The notes below the pieces were generated by a model. That model was not told the origin of the DNA, ran no database searches, and worked only from the letters and a program-made list of their open reading frames with translations. From Phyllobacterium sp. T1293 (lineage in GTDB: Bacteria > Pseudomonadota > Alphaproteobacteria > Rhizobiales > Rhizobiaceae): a stretch of 64,000 nt of DNA. Below, in pieces: positions 36,075 through 45,742 of this stretch (position 1 is its first letter; the number at the start of each line of letters is the position of its first letter). The stretch lies in contig NZ_CP088276.1 in the NCBI RefSeq assembly GCF_020731415.2, forward strand, positions 1-64,000. Reading direction: 5' to 3'. The position numbers and the translations under genes are program-made.

Positions 36075-36312
36075 TCTCGTCGAACCATTCGGTTACGAAT
36101 GTTAGGCTGATCAATCCTATGGGCTTGCTCTTTGAATCCCTGATGCTGATGGATGCGATGCCGCGACCGGCTTCGGGGATCTCGTCCCGGGCGATATCAA
36201 GAAGAATGCGTGAAGCCTGTTTGGTTACGTCTTCGCGCGATTTCATCTCCACTCCATCTTCATCGATGAACCGCCCGTCGCCGTTGTGAAGATCAAAATA
36301 ATATCGGCTCAT
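36043..36312 (-). CDS. DUF6894 small protein
   Basis: The 89-residue protein starts RYYFDLHNGDGRFIDEDGVE, the recognisable opening of the DUF6894 family, which is frequent in Hyphomicrobiales near stress genes. It is soluble, with an alpha/beta look; its function is unknown. GGAGG lies 6-7 bases before the ATG. The gene overlaps the topoisomerase start, so both are probably co-transcribed. Confidence 0.82.
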   Translation of the reverse strand: MSRYYFDLHNGDGRFIDEDGVEMKSREDVTKQASRILLDIARDEIPEAGRGIASISIRDSKSKPIGLISLTFVTEWFDESEPETTKANR

Positions 36313-36409
36313 TGTTTTCCTCCTTTCGGAACAGAAGTCACGATTGCGAATTTAGTTCCCTGAAGCCCTTGGTCACGATGAAGATGCAGGATATTTGCGG
36401 AGCGCTATT

Positions 36410-37129
36410 TTGATCGAATCCTTACTTTTGAATTTGCAAAGCCACGATGCTGTAACGCAAGCAGAAAAGGATCTCTTGCGATCGCTTGTGAAGCGCGAAA
36501 AGCACTTCTCGGTGGATGAGGACCTCGTCTCGGAAGGAAGTCGCCCAATGTTCAGCACTTTGTTGCTGGACGGATTTGCCGCGCGCTATAAGATACTCGA
36601 TGACGGCAGAAGACAGATTACGTCGCTGCACATTGCCGGTGACTTTGTCGATCTGCACGCCTTTCCATTGAAGATTATGGATCATGGAATTGTTGCATTG
36701 ACGCCGTGTCACGTTGCTTTGGTTGAACACGATGATCTCAAACGCATCACAGAAACATCACCCCATCTGACGCGCCTGTTTTGGCTGGATACCCTGATTG
36801 ACGGAGCCATCCATCGGGAATGGATTGTCGCTATGGGAAGAAAGAGCAAAAAGGCACATATAGCCCAATTGCTGTGTGAACTTTTCGTCCGCCTTCAGGT
36901 TGTATTGCGAACGGACGGCCAGAGTTTCCATTTCCCTTTGACCCAAGTCGAACTTGCAGATGTCGTCGGGATCTCGGTGGTTCATTTAAACAAGTCAATT
37001 CAGTCCTTGAGAAAGGAACGTCTCCTGACATGGACCAATCACACCGTTACAATCTTGGATTGGGATCGTCTTGCTCAATTCGCGGAATTTGATCCTCTGT
37101 ATCTCAATCTTTCAGTTGAGCCGCGCTAG
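36410..37129 (+). CDS. Crp/Fnr-family transcriptional regulator
   Basis: The 239-residue protein has a cyclic-nucleotide-binding-like barrel (EKHFSVDEDLVSEGSRPM, DDGRRQITSLHIAGDFVDLH) and a C-terminal Crp-type winged helix (FPLTQVELADVVGISVVHLN, KSIQSLRKERLL). No Cys cluster for an Fe-S centre is visible, so it is not a classic oxygen-sensing Fnr. The start is TTG 36410 because GGAG lies 7 bases upstream; the frame is open to 36395. It is divergent from DUF6894/topoisomerase. Confidence 0.87.
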   Translation: MIESLLLNLQSHDAVTQAEKDLLRSLVKREKHFSVDEDLVSEGSRPMFSTLLLDGFAARYKILDDGRRQITSLHIAGDFVDLHAFPLKIMDHGIVALTPCHVALVEHDDLKRITETSPHLTRLFWLDTLIDGAIHREWIVAMGRKSKKAHIAQLLCELFVRLQVVLRTDGQSFHFPLTQVELADVVGISVVHLNKSIQSLRKERLLTWTNHTVTILDWDRLAQFAEFDPLYLNLSVEPR

Positions 37130-37174
37130 AGGGGAGGAAGGTCTAACTCGGCGCTTACTTATCCGCAGGTCTTT

Positions 37175-37200
37175 AACTTCCGAACCGAAGTTGTATTTTT
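37175..37200 (+). terminator. Weak terminator-like hairpin after the Crp/Fnr gene
   Basis: AACTTC (37175-37180) and GAAGTT (37187-37192) form a 6-bp stem followed by GTATTTTTT. It could end the regulator's transcript. The stem is short and AT-rich, so an operator for the SLC13 gene downstream is an alternative. Confidence 0.35.
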
Positions 37201-37281
37201 TCAAACTGTCTGCACTTTGATCACCTTGAGGGTGGATACGTGCAGTTATTTATGGCGTTTTGACTGAAAATGGGGACATCC

Positions 37282-39054
37282 ATGACCACACAACAGTATC
37301 TCGCCTTCGCAGTGATTATCCTGATGATGGCAGCTTTTCTCTGGGGGAAGTTCCGTTACGATCTGGTAGCGATGTGCTCGTTACTCATTGCAGTGTTGTT
37401 GGGTGTCGTTCCGTACGACAGGGCGTTTAGTGGCTTTAGCGACGAGATAGTCATCATCGTTGGCAGTGCGCTTGTTGTCAGCGCCGGGGTTGCACGCTCC
37501 GGTTTGATGGAAGCGGCTGTTCAGCGGTTCGTTCCTTCGTTGAGTTCAGTCAGAGCCCAGCTCGCGGTACTGGTCATTGTCGTTACCATTTTGTCCGCAT
37601 TCGTGAAGAACATTGGCGCGTTGGCTATTATGATGCCGATCGCTTTCCAGTTTGCACGCAAATCAAATGTATCGCCTTCAGCATTTCTAATGCCGATGGC
37701 ATTTGGTGCATTGCTGGGCGGGTTGATGACGCAGATCGGGACCTCTCCAAATATTGTCGTGTCGCGTGTTCGCGAAGAAATGGTTGGACAAAGTTTCAGC
37801 ATGTTTGATTTCACGCCGGTCGGGGCGATGCTTGCTGCCGTCGGCGTTGTCTATCTCGTGCTGTTCTACTGGCTGGTTCCGGTTCGGGTGCGCGAGGACC
37901 TCTCGGCGGATGAGGCAATAGAAATTCGCAACTACGTTTCGGAAGCTACGGTTACAAAAAACGCTTCTGTTATCGGAAAGACGGTCGTCGATATCGTCAG
38001 ACCCGCCGACAAGGGCGCGCGCATTACCTCAATCGTCCGGGGAGAGCATCGGATATCTCCACTTCCGGATTCTGTTGTTGCCGAAGGTGATGTGTTGGTG
38101 CTCGAAGGCGATCCAAAAGCGCTCGATGCGATTATCAGCAACGGCAAACTGGTGCTCTCCAAGGATCGAACTCCATCTGAAGTGCAAAACTCATCCGAGA
38201 TAGAATCCATTGAGGCGGTGATTACCGATATTTCGCCGCTGATCGGGCTGTCGGCAACCGAAATGTCTCTGTTTCATCGATATGACGTCAATCTGCTGGC
38301 TGTGAGCAGACAAGGCGAGCGCATCCAGGACCGGTTGGGGCAGATCAGGTTCCGGTTGGGTGATGTGATCGTTCTGCAAGGAAAGGATAATCTTTTACCA
38401 AATCTCGTGCGGGAGCTTGGCTGTCTGCCGCTTGCCAAACGAACTATTCTTCTTGGAAGTGTGCGTCGCGGTCTTATCCCGCTTTTCATCCTGCTTGTGG
38501 CAATCGGGTTGACTGCCTTCGGTTTGCTGCCCGTTCCTATAGCGTTCTTCGCTGCGGCAGTTGCCATGGTCCTGTTCAAGGCTATTCCGATCCGCGAGGT
38601 ATATTCAGCGATTGATGGGCCAATTCTCGTCATGCTCGCAGCACTTATTCCCGTGAGCGACGCTTTGCGGACGACTGGCGGTACCGATGTCATTGCTCAG
38701 CTCTTGACCACTTACGCGCATCAATTGCCGCCATTTGCGGCTTTGGGCGTTATCCTCCTTGCGGCAATGGCTGTTACGCCCTTCCTGAACAATGCCGCAA
38801 CGGTGCTCGTCATGGCGCCCATTGCTTCAAGCTTTGCAGTAGGGCTAGGCTTCAAGCCGGAAGCTTTTCTGATGGCAGTGGCTATTGGCGCGGGATGCGA
38901 TTTTCTCACCCCAATAGGTCATCAATGCAATACGCTCGTTATGGGACCGGGCGGTTACAAATTCAGCGATTATCCGAGGCTCGGATTTCCCTTGTCCGTT
39001 ATCATTGTTTTGGTCGCCGTGCCTGCCTTGATGCTGGTCTGGCCCCTTTCATAG
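37282..39054 (+). CDS. SLC13-family permease with two RCK_C (TrkA-C) domains
   Basis: The protein of about 590 residues has N-terminal membrane helices, two soluble TrkA-C/RCK_C domains in the middle (about residues 215-390: KNASVIGKTVVDIVRP and ATEMSLFHRYDVNLLAVSRQ with GDVIVLQG ends), and further helices to the C-terminus. This is the usual form of bacterial SLC13/citrate-cation-type transporters. The SNARE-like Asn-Thr motifs are seen at GTSPNIVVSR and FLNNAATVLV. Substrate unknown (sulfate, dicarboxylate or metal-anion are options). ATG 37282 has GGGGA 6 bases upstream; ATG 37270 is the alternative. Confidence 0.85.
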   Translation: MTTQQYLAFAVIILMMAAFLWGKFRYDLVAMCSLLIAVLLGVVPYDRAFSGFSDEIVIIVGSALVVSAGVARSGLMEAAVQRFVPSLSSVRAQLAVLVIVVTILSAFVKNIGALAIMMPIAFQFARKSNVSPSAFLMPMAFGALLGGLMTQIGTSPNIVVSRVREEMVGQSFSMFDFTPVGAMLAAVGVVYLVLFYWLVPVRVREDLSADEAIEIRNYVSEATVTKNASVIGKTVVDIVRPADKGARITSIVRGEHRISPLPDSVVAEGDVLVLEGDPKALDAIISNGKLVLSKDRTPSEVQNSSEIESIEAVITDISPLIGLSATEMSLFHRYDVNLLAVSRQGERIQDRLGQIRFRLGDVIVLQGKDNLLPNLVRELGCLPLAKRTILLGSVRRGLIPLFILLVAIGLTAFGLLPVPIAFFAAAVAMVLFKAIPIREVYSAIDGPILVMLAALIPVSDALRTTGGTDVIAQLLTTYAHQLPPFAALGVILLAAMAVTPFLNNAATVLVMAPIASSFAVGLGFKPEAFLMAVAIGAGCDFLTPIGHQCNTLVMGPGGYKFSDYPRLGFPLSVIIVLVAVPALMLVWPLS

Positions 39055-39102
39055 AACACCGCGCATTGTTGTACCGAGTATGGATTGGCTCGCCTTTAAT
39101 GT

Positions 39103-39128
39103 GGAACCAAGTGGAGGTTATTGCCGTT
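39103..39128 (+). promoter_or_regulatory. EcfG-type promoter for the DAO-type oxidoreductase gene
   Basis: GGAAC (39103-39107), a 17-base spacer and CGTT (39125-39128) match the general-stress consensus exactly. The distance to ATG 39163 leaves a leader of about 25-30 bases. Confidence 0.62.
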
Positions 39129-39162
39129 CGGTTGAGTTATTTCCTTGCAAAGAAAGTTCCAC

Positions 39163-40374
39163 ATGGCGACGCAGCACCGTGACTTGAGAACCGGCCAGCC
39201 AATCTGGCTGGATCGTTCAGCGCAGACGGTCCGTTGCGAGGCACTTTCCAATAATCTTGCGGTTGATGTGGCTATTGTGGGCGCAGGCATCAGTGGGGCG
39301 CTCATCGCCGAAAGTCTGACTGAAGCTGGATTGTCGGTGGCGGTTTTTGACAGACGCGCACCAGTGACCGGGTCAACGCCCGCCAGCACGTCGCTTCTGC
39401 AATTTGAAATCGATGTCCCGCTTCACCTGCTTGCGAAAAAGATTGGTGTGGCAGATGCCGAACGAACGTGGCGACGCTCGAAGCTTTCAGTCGATATCTT
39501 GCGGGAACGGACCCGTCGTCTTGGCATATCCTGCGAAATGAAGAACAGGGATTCGCTTTATCTGGCTGGCGATCTTCTCGATGCCGATGGGTTGCAGCGC
39601 GAAGCAGATGCCCGCCGCCGTGCTGGCTTCGAAACCCAATTCCTATCCCGCAGGGAAATGAAGGAGCGATTTGGCATTGATCGCCGGGCAGGCTTGATGT
39701 GCTTTGACAATATCGAAGCCAATCCACGCAAACTGGCGCATGGCTATTTGCGCGCGGCGGTCTCCCGTGGAGCAGCAGTATATGCACCCGTAGACATTGC
39801 TTCCGTTGAATCCAATCCCCGGCATGTAACTGCAATAACAACCGATGGCTGGAAAATCCGCTGCAAACATCTTGTCTACGCAACGGGGTATGAAATGCCC
39901 GACCAAGTACCGCAAAGGGGCCACCAGATTATCTCAACCTGGGCTCTGGCAACGCCACCGCAAAAGGAAAATCTCTGGCCCGAACGTTGCCTGATCTGGG
40001 AGGCATCCGATCCCTATCTCTATATGCGCACCACCCGGGATGGCCGGATCATCGTGGGCGGCGAGGATGAGGATTTTGAGGATGAAGCCAGGCGCGATGC
40101 CAAACTGCCCATGAAAACCAGGGCAATTCTGCGCAAACTCAAAAAGATGTTTCCTGATGTGATTGCAGAAGCCGATTATGCATGGACAGGCTGTTTCGGA
40201 GCGAGTGACACCGGCTTACCATCAATTGGAGCATTGCCCGATGTGAAACGTTGCTATGCGGTACTCGGATATGGTGGAAACGGCATTACTTTTTCCATGG
40301 TCGCGGCGCAAATAATCCGGGGGCTGATCACCAAGACCGGCGATACGGACGCCGATCTTTTTGCGTTCAGATAG
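39163..40374 (+). CDS. FAD-dependent DAO-family oxidoreductase
   Basis: The protein of about 403 residues has the FAD-binding Rossmann motif (DVAIVGAGISGALIAESL) and the DAO-fold layout, ending with the second FAD contact (GYGGNGITFSMVAAQIIRG). The region GCFGASDTGLPSIG before it is typical of DAO/GlpO-like enzymes such as YurR or gamma-glutamylputrescine oxidase relatives. The substrate cannot be named. There is no Rieske domain at the C-terminus. ATG 39163 fits the EcfG-type promoter; the frame opens at TTG 39145. Confidence 0.85.
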   Translation: MATQHRDLRTGQPIWLDRSAQTVRCEALSNNLAVDVAIVGAGISGALIAESLTEAGLSVAVFDRRAPVTGSTPASTSLLQFEIDVPLHLLAKKIGVADAERTWRRSKLSVDILRERTRRLGISCEMKNRDSLYLAGDLLDADGLQREADARRRAGFETQFLSRREMKERFGIDRRAGLMCFDNIEANPRKLAHGYLRAAVSRGAAVYAPVDIASVESNPRHVTAITTDGWKIRCKHLVYATGYEMPDQVPQRGHQIISTWALATPPQKENLWPERCLIWEASDPYLYMRTTRDGRIIVGGEDEDFEDEARRDAKLPMKTRAILRKLKKMFPDVIAEADYAWTGCFGASDTGLPSIGALPDVKRCYAVLGYGGNGITFSMVAAQIIRGLITKTGDTDADLFAFR

Positions 40375-40502
40375 AACTTTTTTCAAGGAGCGAACGGGCT
40401 TGATATTCCACGCGCCAAGCGGCCTTTTTCTTATCCAAACCATACGTAATGTTGGCTTGGCCGACTAAATGGCTCAATAGAATTTGGGATAATTTGCTAT
40501 GT

Positions 40503-41294
40503 CTATTTTGGCAGATGTATCGGAATGGATTCCAGCTCAAACAACGGCATGAATTCATCAGGCGGAGCCTGATCACATACGAGCATATCGACGTCGTTGA
40601 CTGTTCCGAGCTGCACCATACCCGTGTGACCGAACTTTGAATGATCAACGGCCAATATAGTGCTCGCTGATTGTGCCATCGCGGCGCGAACGGTCGAAAC
40701 TTCCCCCGGTTCATCGTCACCCATATTGCCATTACGATCAACGCCACTGACCGAGACGATGGCATAATCGAACTTGAACTTCTTGATGAAATCAGGCGTA
40801 TCGGCACCATAAACGCCGCTGTCGCCGGAACGGACAAAGCCACCGGGGATGGCAACGACAAAATCGGGATTGGTACACAGAACGTTTGCTGATCGGAGGC
40901 TGTAGGTCAAAATCCGAAGTTTACCGTGGGTGGTCAACGCCGCTGCTATTGCCTCACATGTCGTACCGGTATCCAGAAAAAGCGACGCTCCTTCTGGGAT
41001 GAGGCCTGCTACGACCTGTGCGATTTTCTCCTTTGCCAGTGCGTTATCTATCCGTCGTTGGCGCAAAGCGACGGGAGAGATAGACCGGGCGATTGCGACG
41101 CCACCGTGTAGCCGGCGCGCCAGGCCATTCTGTTCAAGCGCGATGATGTCACGCCGCGCTGTCTGTTCATTGACGGCGTATAGCTCAACAATGTCGTCGA
41201 GCGCCAAATAGGAATTTGCTTCCAGTCGCTGCAGGATGTCCCGCTGGCGCCGCTCCTTCTTTCCTTCTGCTATTTCAGACATGCGGCTGTTCAT
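40503..41294 (-). CDS. DeoR-family transcriptional regulator
   Basis: The 263-residue regulator has an N-terminal DeoR helix-turn-helix (RRQRDILQRLEANSYLALDD, then VNEQTARRDIIALEQNGLAR) and the C-terminal sugar-phosphate-sensing domain with LFLDTGTTCEAIAAAL and the FDYAIVSVSGVDRNGN stretch. Its target is probably a sugar or polyol pathway, but no such genes are adjacent, so it may regulate at a distance. ATG 41294 or 41282 could be the start. Confidence 0.9.
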   Translation of the reverse strand: MNSRMSEIAEGKKERRQRDILQRLEANSYLALDDIVELYAVNEQTARRDIIALEQNGLARRLHGGVAIARSISPVALRQRRIDNALAKEKIAQVVAGLIPEGASLFLDTGTTCEAIAAALTTHGKLRILTYSLRSANVLCTNPDFVVAIPGGFVRSGDSGVYGADTPDFIKKFKFDYAIVSVSGVDRNGNMGDDEPGEVSTVRAAMAQSASTILAVDHSKFGHTGMVQLGTVNDVDMLVCDQAPPDEFMPLFELESIPIHLPK

Positions 41295-41667
41295 TCCCCG
41301 GTGTTTGTTGTCGCTTCAATTATCATTGTCGGCAAATGTAATTCAAATGAATGAACTTGGGCAGGACTTAGTTTTTGTGGACATAATGTGGTTTCGGTCC
41401 TTAAATATTATATATCTTGTCGGGCAGGGGATCGCGGTGTCATGATCCGGGTGACAGAAAGATCTGGGACTTTGCAACAATCCTGTTCCGACGGGAAACA
41501 GGTATATGCTGGATCAGCGCATGCAGGTGCCGCTGATGAACCGGTCAGAGATTCCAACCTTCAGGACTTTGGCATGGTCCGGACTCGAAAGCCAAAGGAC
41601 TACAATCAGATTGCTTTGAAGACCCGTTGATTCTGACCGGCGATCTCAATGCGAGGGGCGCTGCTTT

Positions 41668-41976
41668 TTAAATTCCTGTCCCGTCAAGCTGTTGGGTGTC
41701 GTCGCCCTCCCAGGGTGATGGCATGGAGCTGCCATCAAGATTGGCTGTGGGCATTGGCATCCAGCACTTCAGTTCCGGCTCGGCATATTCGATGAGGCGG
41801 CCAGGTGAAGAATCGGAAGCGCGCCAGCCTTCCGTACCGAACTGATCGCCCTTTGACCAATAAGCGAGGTCAACTTCTGCTGGCCCCTGTTCGGACGGGC
41901 GGATCGTGACAAGGATTCGACGACCGTCTTTCGGCGCTGTCACCATGTGACGCCAGTGGTCAGGCTCATCCATCAT
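41668..41976 (-). CDS. Small DUF551-like protein
   Basis: The 102-residue soluble protein has MVTAPKDGRRILVTI near the start, a central AYWSKGDQFGTEGWRA, and CWMPMPTA toward the end. The order DGxxxLV, AYW, W, and WMPxP resembles DUF551 domains found in phage and plasmid genes. Function unknown. AGGAGA lies about 6 bases before the ATG. It stands alone. Confidence 0.6.
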   Translation of the reverse strand: MMDEPDHWRHMVTAPKDGRRILVTIRPSEQGPAEVDLAYWSKGDQFGTEGWRASDSSPGRLIEYAEPELKCWMPMPTANLDGSSMPSPWEGDDTQQLDGTGI

Positions 41977-42317
41977 CTTTCTCCTGCCTTGCTACGGGTT
42001 TCAAGTGTCGCCCTGCCATTGAAAACGGTCAACTCAAATTTTCACAGCCAACATAACCGTTTCGCTGCAAATTGCCGCTTGGAGACAAATACCTCTTGGT
42101 GAAAGGAGCGGTGTTGCGAAGGGCCGTACCTGCCCCATAGCATCACATTTGAAGGAGATTTATGCGCATATTATTTGCATAGATGTATGATACTTTGAGT
42201 AACAAGGCATTTAATCCGGACAGAGTGTGTATCTCTCTTTGGCCGTGTACTGCCACAGAAAACTCCGTCGGCCAACACCTAGCCGACACTGTCGCCATCA
42301 GTTTCCACCCGGCTGCA
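41977..42317. other. Intergenic region, nothing recognised
   Basis: About 340 bases between two leftward genes. No credible reading frame, repeat or terminator with a T run was seen. Confidence 0.35.
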
Positions 42318-42821
42318 TTATTCATAACAAATGAAGTCAAGTGTGGCCGACGCGGATACTGAACCCGAGCCGCCCGCCGAGAGAAGTGCCTTGAGCGCCA
42401 CCGGCGTGCATCCTGTCTGCGGCAGCCAGAAACCAACATAAGTCGTTCTGTTGCCAGCAGCTGTGGAAGGAACGGTCACGGTACTGTCCAGCAACTGGCG
42501 CAACCTGGCGCGCGCTTTGCCTATTGCGTTGCGGGTCGGTGTTTCTTTCGCGACGAGGCGCAATTTGGCATTCGCTGGGAGAGGAGGCGTCGCATCGATG
42601 CGCACGATCACCATGGTTGAAGACGATGCATTCTCGCCGATAATGACATTGCCAAGCCCAGCCGCATCTGGCGCCAGCACGTCTTCGGAGAACTTGCCTG
42701 TCAGACTTTCAAACAGCCGCGCCTCAATCTTCAGTACCGGCTTTGCGTCCTGTGCAAAGCCGGACTGTTCGGTGACAACAAAAACGATGAAAGCGAAAAA
42801 GCAACCAACTACGGTTCTCAA
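42318..42821 (-). CDS. Exported hypothetical protein (167 aa)
   Basis: A signal peptide (VVGCFFAFIVFVVTEQSGFA, then QDAK) is followed by a mature part of about 140 residues with beta-strand character, two Cys residues near the end (QTGCTPVALKAL and LDFICYE, which could form a disulphide) and a Ser/Ala-rich stretch. It is probably a small periplasmic or surface protein. TTG is the start with GGGATAGG upstream. Family not recognised. Confidence 0.6.
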   Translation of the reverse strand: MRTVVGCFFAFIVFVVTEQSGFAQDAKPVLKIEARLFESLTGKFSEDVLAPDAAGLGNVIIGENASSSTMVIVRIDATPPLPANAKLRLVAKETPTRNAIGKARARLRQLLDSTVTVPSTAAGNRTTYVGFWLPQTGCTPVALKALLSAGGSGSVSASATLDFICYE

Positions 42822-42948
42822 AAGCCTATCCCTCGATTTTCGTTCGACTATCGTTTCGACCTGTACCGCCTGCGCATTGGCTGCTCCGGTAAGTGGAAAT
42901 GTTAAGGTATGATATTGGATAGCTGTTGGTTACACCAGTGGTCGACCG

Positions 42949-43971
42949 TCACCTCCAACCAAGTGCGGGGGCGATGTGGGTCAGGATTGCTTCAAGGACA
43001 TGTGCGTTGTAATCGACGCCCAGCTGGTTTGGCACCGTCAACAACAAAGTATCTGCTTCCTTGATGGCCTCATCCTGTGCCAGCTGTTTTATGAGTGCTT
43101 CAGGCTCGCCAGCGTAAGTCCGACCGAAAATGGCCCTTGTATTTTCATCGATATGACCAATTGAATCGCCTTCCCTGCCGGCGTTGCCAAAGTAAGCACG
43201 ATCACGGTCGTCCATGAGCGCGAAGATGCTCCGGCTGACTGAAACACGCGGTGTCCAATTGTGGCCTGCTTCCTTCCATGCTTGACGGTACGCACGTATT
43301 TGCGCCGCCTGCTGAATATGGAATGGTTCACCTGATTCATCGTTTTTCAGTGTAGAACTTTGAAGATTCATACCCAACTTGGCCGCCCAGACAGCCGTCG
43401 AGTTAGAGCCGGCACCCCACCAGATACGCTTTTGTAAGCTTTCAGAATGCGGTTCGAGGCGCAACAGACCAGGCGGGTTCGGAAACATCGGTCTCGGATT
43501 TGGTTCGGCAAAGCCGTCGCCTTTGAGCAGGCTCAGGAAAACCTCCGCGTGCTGACGACCCATATCGGCGTCTGTGGTGCCATCCTCAAGCTGATAACCG
43601 AAATAGCGCCAGCCATCGATGACCTGCTCCGGTGAGCCCCTGCTGAGCCCAAGCTGCAGGCGGCCGTTCGAGATCAGGTCTGCTGCCCCCGCATCTTCGG
43701 CCATGTAGAATGCGTTCTCGTAGCGCATGTCGATCACAGCTGTGCCGATTTCGATCTTTTTGGTTTTCGCTCCAATTGCAGCCAATAGTGGGAAGGGCGA
43801 GGCCAATTGCCGGGCGAAATGATGAACACGGAAATAAGCGCCATCTACACCCAATTCCTCAGCCGCGACGGATAAGTCGATCGACTGGAGAAGCGCATCT
43901 CCTGCCGAACGGGTTTGCGATTGCACCGAAGGTGCCCAATGGCCAAACGAAAGGAAACCTATCTTCTTCAT
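42949..43971 (-). CDS. LLM-class flavin-dependent oxidoreductase (luciferase-like)
   Basis: The 340-residue protein has the bacterial-luciferase-like barrel: KKIGFLSFGHWAP at the start, AAEELGVDGAYFRVHHF, the FMN-binding region IEIGTAVIDMRYENAFYMAE and GRLQLGLSRGSPEQVIDGWR. These enzymes use reduced FMN to oxidise varied compounds (alkanesulfonates, amines, sulfides). The substrate cannot be read here. No flavin reductase is adjacent. Confidence 0.88.
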   Translation of the reverse strand: MKKIGFLSFGHWAPSVQSQTRSAGDALLQSIDLSVAAEELGVDGAYFRVHHFARQLASPFPLLAAIGAKTKKIEIGTAVIDMRYENAFYMAEDAGAADLISNGRLQLGLSRGSPEQVIDGWRYFGYQLEDGTTDADMGRQHAEVFLSLLKGDGFAEPNPRPMFPNPPGLLRLEPHSESLQKRIWWGAGSNSTAVWAAKLGMNLQSSTLKNDESGEPFHIQQAAQIRAYRQAWKEAGHNWTPRVSVSRSIFALMDDRDRAYFGNAGREGDSIGHIDENTRAIFGRTYAGEPEALIKQLAQDEAIKEADTLLLTVPNQLGVDYNAHVLEAILTHIAPALGWR

Positions 43972-44244
43972 GATTACCCATATCTCAAAAGGAGCAGACC
44001 CTGTTGCTCCGGCGGGTCGTATATGGGAGTGGTTCGTAGTGGTTGTAAGTCAGTTGAACACTGTGTTCGAAGAATGGCATCGGACGCATTCTGGCAGCCA
44101 AGACAAACCAGGTTGACTTTCGCAATCACGCCGATCTTACACACGCGCTTCTAGAATAATAAATATAGGTTGGAGCTTGAATATCTGCATAGTGAAGCCT
44201 GCCAGTCAGGTTGATTCAGAAGCGGCCGCTAATTGCGAGAAAAT

Positions 44245-45684
44245 ATGAAAAATCGCATTCTGTTCTTCGGTATAATGGTGGCGTTGGCACTGTTGTTGCC
44301 GTTTCTTTTCAAGCACCCAGAACCCGCCAGACCTCTCTCGATTCAACCAAAAGTCGGAGATGTGCCGTCAAGGCTGTATAAGGACAATGCAGGTCACGAG
44401 GTGCGTGTTTCAACTCCTTTGCTTGACGCTTTTCAGTATACTGGCGACAGCAATCTCTGCTCGGAATTCAAAGAGATGACCAAGAATGCGGCTGAAGCAG
44501 CATCCGAATTTACCGAGCTGTGTATCGATCTGTCGCGTGGAACACCAATTGAAGTCAGTCAAAAAAGAACAAGTATGGCGATTGCGATCGCTGATAATGA
44601 TGAAGAGTTTTCATTTTCGTTTCCCAAAGATGATGCCAGTCAGGATAAGCGCGTGGTGTTCGGGCTATCCGCATTGAAAGCTGCACTTGACATTCTTCCA
44701 CCTGAGGAACCTGCCGCAGCTATGGAGGTCTTGAACAATGTCTGGATCGCCAGAAATGCGAGCGCGTCTTTTAGCAGATATTCTCCATCCTTCCTTTTTG
44801 GGTCCGCCATGCGTGTGGAAGCGGGTGAAGCCATGCTCAAACTCTGCCCGCTCACCGCGCGTCCCGATTGCAACCTGTATGTTCCCTCTGGATTACCCGG
44901 AGCACTGGAGGAACTTGGCCGCTGGAAATCTGATGTTGGTTTGCTACTCCGCTCCGCCGAGTTGCTGGAACGCGAAAATGCTGGCGTGAAAGAACCCGAC
45001 AAACGAAGCGAGCTGAAGTTTGCCCGAGATTTCTCCAGCACACTTGGATATGCAAGCGAAATTGATCCCGGCACTAACAGTGCCCACGCGCGCAGAGGTG
45101 TTAAACCTCTGGAGGATTGGTTGCTTAAATATGAAAGCAGCACCGACGAACGCCAATTGCAGTATATCTATAGCTCCGTGGGGGCTGCGTATGGGCGTAT
45201 CGCGCAAAACACCAAACAAAATCCCGATGCGGAAAAAGCGTTGAAATATAATAGTTTGACATACGACATTGAGCGCAAACTAAACTCAGGCGGTGCAAGT
45301 TGGCAGACAATGGTCAATCTTGGGGATGATGTACTTCTTCTGGGAGAATTGGAGCATGATCAAGCGGGCTTTCAAAGGGCTGTCAAACTGCAGCGTGACG
45401 CTTTTGCGCTTACGGAGCAAATAAACTCCCAAGAATACTCTGCTTACGTAAATATGAAGCTGGCCCGGACGCTGCAGCATTATGCCGAGGCCGGTTTCCC
45501 CGATGTCGCCGATGCAGAAAAAATCAATATGCTTGAGGAGGCAATAAAACTGGCTGAAGGGGTCAAGCCTCTATTCGAAAAAACAGGCGCCACTTCATAT
45601 CTGCAGATCATAAATCGTGTCCTCATCAATGCAAATGCCCAACTTGCAAAACTGCATGTATCGACAAAACCAAAAAGCGACTAA
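44245..45684 (+). CDS. Membrane-anchored TPR-like hypothetical protein
   Basis: The protein of about 479 residues has one N-terminal signal-anchor helix (ILFFGIMVALALLLPFLF) and a long, mainly helical periplasmic part. Helical pairs in the C-terminal half (for example NPDAEKALKYNSLTYDIERK, and LGELEHDQAGFQRAVKLQ) look like tetratricopeptide repeats, suggesting a protein-protein scaffold. Cys pairs at LCSEFKEM/ELCIDL and KLCPLTARPDCNLY could be disulphides. Family not recognised. ATG 44245 follows GCGAGA. A short gene follows on the same strand. Confidence 0.65.
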   Translation: MKNRILFFGIMVALALLLPFLFKHPEPARPLSIQPKVGDVPSRLYKDNAGHEVRVSTPLLDAFQYTGDSNLCSEFKEMTKNAAEAASEFTELCIDLSRGTPIEVSQKRTSMAIAIADNDEEFSFSFPKDDASQDKRVVFGLSALKAALDILPPEEPAAAMEVLNNVWIARNASASFSRYSPSFLFGSAMRVEAGEAMLKLCPLTARPDCNLYVPSGLPGALEELGRWKSDVGLLLRSAELLERENAGVKEPDKRSELKFARDFSSTLGYASEIDPGTNSAHARRGVKPLEDWLLKYESSTDERQLQYIYSSVGAAYGRIAQNTKQNPDAEKALKYNSLTYDIERKLNSGGASWQTMVNLGDDVLLLGELEHDQAGFQRAVKLQRDAFALTEQINSQEYSAYVNMKLARTLQHYAEAGFPDVADAEKINMLEEAIKLAEGVKPLFEKTGATSYLQIINRVLINANAQLAKLHVSTKPKSD

Positions 45685-45742
45685 GCGGCATTCATATCGA
45701 GGTTGGTGCATCGCAGAGCATTAGGCCAAGATCACTCCGCGA

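Noticed and set aside
36313..36409. A GGAAC motif upstream of DUF6894 as a further EcfG promoter
   Set aside because: No CGTT or close variant occurs at 16-17 bases on either strand.
41443..41628. A 61-codon rightward frame between the DeoR gene and the DUF551-like gene
   Set aside because: The AGGGG upstream is too far from the ATG and the protein has no recognisable features.
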